Origin: M55B112 sp040880545
GTDB taxonomy: Bacteria; Bacteroidota; Bacteroidia; Bacteroidales; GCA-2748055
NCBI GenBank assembly: GCA_040880545.1
Contig: JBBDIE010000201.1
Location: 1 to 9,924 of the forward strand
Direction: 5' to 3'
Length of the DNA: 9,924 nt
The position numbers and the translations under genes were made by a program. A model generated the notes under the pieces. The model ran no database searches and was not told the origin of the DNA. It saw nothing but the letters and a program-made list of their open reading frames with translations. Shown piece after piece: positions 7,458 to 9,924 of this stretch; position 1 is the first letter of the stretch; the number at the start of each line of letters is the position of its first letter.

Positions 7458-8657
7458 ATGGAGAAAAATATTTCATCAAAGCAAGTTTCTGCCGTCATCC
7501 TGGTTGTTGATGACAATCCACAAAACCTCCAGGTATTGGGAAACCTGCTACAGGATAATCAATATGAAATCGAATTTGCCACGAGCGGTAAAGCAGCCCT
7601 TGAATGGCTTAAAGTTCAGAAATTTGATCTTATCCTGCTGGATATCAAAATGCCCAAGATGGATGGTTATGAAGTCTGCAAAAAGATCCGGTCGGATAAA
7701 AAAATGAATAATGTTCCGGTCATATTTTTGTCTTCAGATAAAGACAGAGAGAGCATTCTCAAGGGGTTTGATGCAGGTGCCCAGGATTATCTTACCAAGC
7801 CATACGACAGAAGAGAACTGATCGTCAGAGTACAGACGCATCTCAAGTTGAAGAATTCACTTGAGACGCTTGAAAAGTTAAACGAGTCGCTGGAGAGAAG
7901 GGTTCGTGAACGTACACGCCAGCTAAATATTGCAAATTATGAGCTGAGAAACATGAATCTCAGGCTCTCCGAACTGGACAATGCCAAATCGCAATTTTTA
8001 AACCTGATCAGTCATGAGATACGAATCCCGTTGGATGGTATCATTTTACCTTTGCAATTACTTAAAGAACCTTTCTCCGAATCGGATTCCGGTGAACTGC
8101 TTAATATACTGGATTCATCCGTAAAGCGTCTTGAGAAATTTGCCATGAATGCTCTGCTTATTACAAAACTGAAAACAAAACCGTATGAGATCAGTGAAGA
8201 GAGGGCGGATATTACAAAACTAATCAGAGAGGTGATCAGGGAAGAGAAAACCGAGATAGACAAGAAGCATCTCACTATCAAGGTAAAAACTGGCGGGCAT
8301 GCGTGTATCATACCGGGGCAGATCAATCTGTTGAAAAAATGTATCAGCAATATTATCGACAATTCCATTGCATTTTCGCCAAATGACGGATTTATAGAAG
8401 TAAACGTTCACATTGACGGGCTATATCTGGTGGTAGAGATTAACGATTTTGGAGAAGGCATTCCGGAAGAAATTATAAAAAAAGGAACCAAACCATTTAG
8501 TCCAGGTAAAAAATACCGGGACAAATCAACAGGGATAGGGCTCCCGTTGTCGAAATTAATTATGAATGCCCACAACGGATTAATGGAACTGAAAAACAGG
8601 CCGGGAGGTGGTGCCTCTGTCATTCTAAGGTTAAGAATGAGCAGGATTTATGTATAG
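7458..8657 (+). CDS. Receiver-histidine kinase, second member of the cluster
   Basis: This protein of 399 residues joins an N-terminal receiver (about 13-132) to a HisKA/HATPase core through a coiled coil (about 133-176). The receiver has the acidic pair D18/D19, phospho-acceptor D62, S92 and K114. The H-box reads SHEIRIP with H186, so the residue four after the histidine is I190 instead of the usual Thr or Asn. The ATPase has N298/N302, the G1 box D330-F-G-E-G-I-P and the G2-like STGIGL at 357-362; the N-box lysine is replaced by A305. It is probably a soluble relay or signal-integrating kinase controlled by phosphorylation of its receiver, likely by the giant kinase 11 nt upstream. The ATG at 7458 is preferred; an in-frame TTG at 7452 would add two residues. 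No strong Shine-Dalgarno precedes it, and translation is probably coupled to the upstream gene. It has no membrane segment or DNA-binding domain. Confidence 0.92.
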   Translation: MEKNISSKQVSAVILVVDDNPQNLQVLGNLLQDNQYEIEFATSGKAALEWLKVQKFDLILLDIKMPKMDGYEVCKKIRSDKKMNNVPVIFLSSDKDRESILKGFDAGAQDYLTKPYDRRELIVRVQTHLKLKNSLETLEKLNESLERRVRERTRQLNIANYELRNMNLRLSELDNAKSQFLNLISHEIRIPLDGIILPLQLLKEPFSESDSGELLNILDSSVKRLEKFAMNALLITKLKTKPYEISEERADITKLIREVIREEKTEIDKKHLTIKVKTGGHACIIPGQINLLKKCISNIIDNSIAFSPNDGFIEVNVHIDGLYLVVEINDFGEGIPEEIIKKGTKPFSPGKKYRDKSTGIGLPLSKLIMNAHNGLMELKNRPGGGASVILRLRMSRIYV

Positions 8658-8686
8658 CAAAACAGATCAATTTCATTCTCAAATCC

Positions 8687-9880
8687 ATGCTTATGGAACC
8701 ATCTAATGAAAAAAAAGCAAAAATTCTCATCGTCGATGACATACATAAAAATCTCCAGGTACTTGGAAGTATCCTGCAAAGTGAAGGGTATGCTGTAGAA
8801 TTTGCAGTTGAGGGTAAGAGCGCAATTGCCTGGATTGAAAAAGTTGAATTTGATCTGGTATTGCTTGATGTAATGATGCCTGGCACCAATGGATATGAAG
8901 TATGCAGAAAGGTGAAGCTAAATGGTAAAAATGAACTTCTTCCTGTAATATTTTTAACGGCAAAAGTAGATCCTCAAAGTATCATTGAGGGATTTAAAGC
9001 GGGGGCGGCAGATTACATTACCAAACCATTTATAAAAAACGAACTCCTTGCGCGGGTAAAAACCCATCTTGAAATTAAGAAATCCAGGGATAAACTGGCC
9101 TACTACCTGGCAGAGATTAATGAGAAAAGGAAGAGTATTACATCCAGTATCAGGTATGCAAAAAATATACAGGAAGCATTACTGAAAACTTCTGAAACCT
9201 TCACTGACATCATTCCCGGTCATTTTATCCTCAACCTCCCCAGGGATATTATAAGCGGCGACTTTTACTGGTTTTGCTGTATAGATGATATAACCATTGT
9301 GGCAGTGATGGATTGCACTGGTCACGGAGTACCCGGGGCGCTAATGAGTACATTGGGAGTCACCCTGTTAAATGAAACCGTATTCAGTCAGAACATAATC
9401 CGGCCCAATCTGATACTGGACAGCCTTCGGTCGAAACTGATCCGGACACTGAGCCAGCAGGGCCAGGATAGCATAAAGGATGGAATTGAAGGATCTATTT
9501 TCTCGTTTGACAGCAAGATGAAGAAATTCAATTTTGCAGGATCATCGAATTCCATGCTTATTGTTCATGATGGAAAGATCAGGGAAATCAAACCCGACAA
9601 GGTACCTATCGGCTATAGTTATACAAAAGATGATTTTCAGAATTTTTCATTGGAAATCCAAAGCGGTGACATGGTTTACTTTTACTCAGACGGATATGTG
9701 GATCAATTCGGTGGGCCTCTTTCAAAAAAGTACTTGTTAAAGCGTTTTAAGGAGAAACTGCTCACTATACATGATCTCCCCCTTGATAAACAGTGGGAAG
9801 AACTACATCGGGAATTTACTGGTTGGAAAGGTGATAATGAACAGACGGATGATATTCTGGTACTTGGTATCAGGTTCTGA
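8687..9880 (+). CDS. Receiver-SpoIIE/RsbU-type Ser/Thr phosphatase, output of the cluster
   Basis: A receiver (about 11-132; D17/D18, phospho-acceptor D61, T91, K113) is followed by a helical linker (about 133-168) and a complete SpoIIE/PP2C-type phosphatase domain (about 175-397). The phosphatase motifs are RDIISGDFYW at 186-195, MDCTGHGVPGALMS at 208-221, FAGSSN at 283-288, YSDGYVDQFGG at 333-343, and the C-terminal QTDDI at 386-390. The metal-binding acids are probably D192, D209, D335 and D389. Such proteins dephosphorylate Ser/Thr-phosphorylated partners, classically STAS-domain anti-sigma antagonists; the partner here is not in the window. Phosphorylation of D61 would be expected to switch the phosphatase. 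The receiver is about half identical to that of the preceding gene, which ends 29 nt upstream, so both may answer to the same kinase. A second in-frame ATG at 8693 is an equally plausible start; neither has a clear Shine-Dalgarno. No terminator is visible in the 44 nt after the stop. Confidence 0.93.
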   Translation: MLMEPSNEKKAKILIVDDIHKNLQVLGSILQSEGYAVEFAVEGKSAIAWIEKVEFDLVLLDVMMPGTNGYEVCRKVKLNGKNELLPVIFLTAKVDPQSIIEGFKAGAADYITKPFIKNELLARVKTHLEIKKSRDKLAYYLAEINEKRKSITSSIRYAKNIQEALLKTSETFTDIIPGHFILNLPRDIISGDFYWFCCIDDITIVAVMDCTGHGVPGALMSTLGVTLLNETVFSQNIIRPNLILDSLRSKLIRTLSQQGQDSIKDGIEGSIFSFDSKMKKFNFAGSSNSMLIVHDGKIREIKPDKVPIGYSYTKDDFQNFSLEIQSGDMVYFYSDGYVDQFGGPLSKKYLLKRFKEKLLTIHDLPLDKQWEELHREFTGWKGDNEQTDDILVLGIRF

Positions 9881-9924
9881 CCATCTGCGACGGTAATAAG
9901 ACCTGCCTAAGCAACCTATATTTT

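Overview
The window looks like a chromosomal segment from a member of the Bacteroidota, probably an environmental or anaerobic lineage. This is inferred from AT-leaning DNA, starts that lack good Shine-Dalgarno sequences, a bacterioferritin of a type I associate with this phylum, and soluble multi-PAS hybrid kinases and receiver/SpoIIE phosphatases in the style common there. No rRNA, tRNA, CRISPR array or intact mobile element is visible.

Layout: (1) positions 1-73 hold what is probably the last few codons of an upstream gene and a strong intrinsic terminator. (2) 74-601 is mostly non-coding, with short degenerate repeats. (3) 602-1099 encodes a complete bacterioferritin-type ferroxidase. (4) 1100-1563 is a long AT-rich non-coding leader with two inverted repeats. 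(5) 1564-9880 is a tight same-strand three-gene signalling cluster with gaps of 11 and 29 nt: a 1960-residue cytoplasmic hybrid histidine kinase (GAF-like domain, ten PAS domains, HisKA, HATPase, receiver, helical tail), a 399-residue receiver-histidine kinase, and a 397-residue receiver-SpoIIE/PP2C phosphatase. (6) The last 44 nt show no gene or terminator.

How the genes could work together: the giant kinase senses unknown soluble cues through its PAS array, autophosphorylates at H1487 and can pass phosphate to its own receiver (D1786). The next two proteins both start with a receiver, and these receivers are about half identical to each other (D62 and D61). Both are candidate targets of the large kinase. 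The middle protein can add or relay signal through its own kinase core (H186). The last protein is the only visible output, a Ser/Thr phosphatase of the RsbU type. None of the three has a DNA-binding domain, so the cluster probably works by dephosphorylating a protein, for example an anti-sigma antagonist, encoded outside this window. The ferritin seems to be a separate transcription unit, since about 460 nt of non-coding DNA lies between it and the kinase.

The most interesting points are the size and architecture of the PAS array, including an ungapped internal duplication; the isoleucine that replaces the usual Thr/Asn in the H-box of the middle kinase; the His-less HPt-like tail of the large kinase; the relay from two kinases and three receivers to a phosphatase; and the dyad symmetries in the leader of the cluster.
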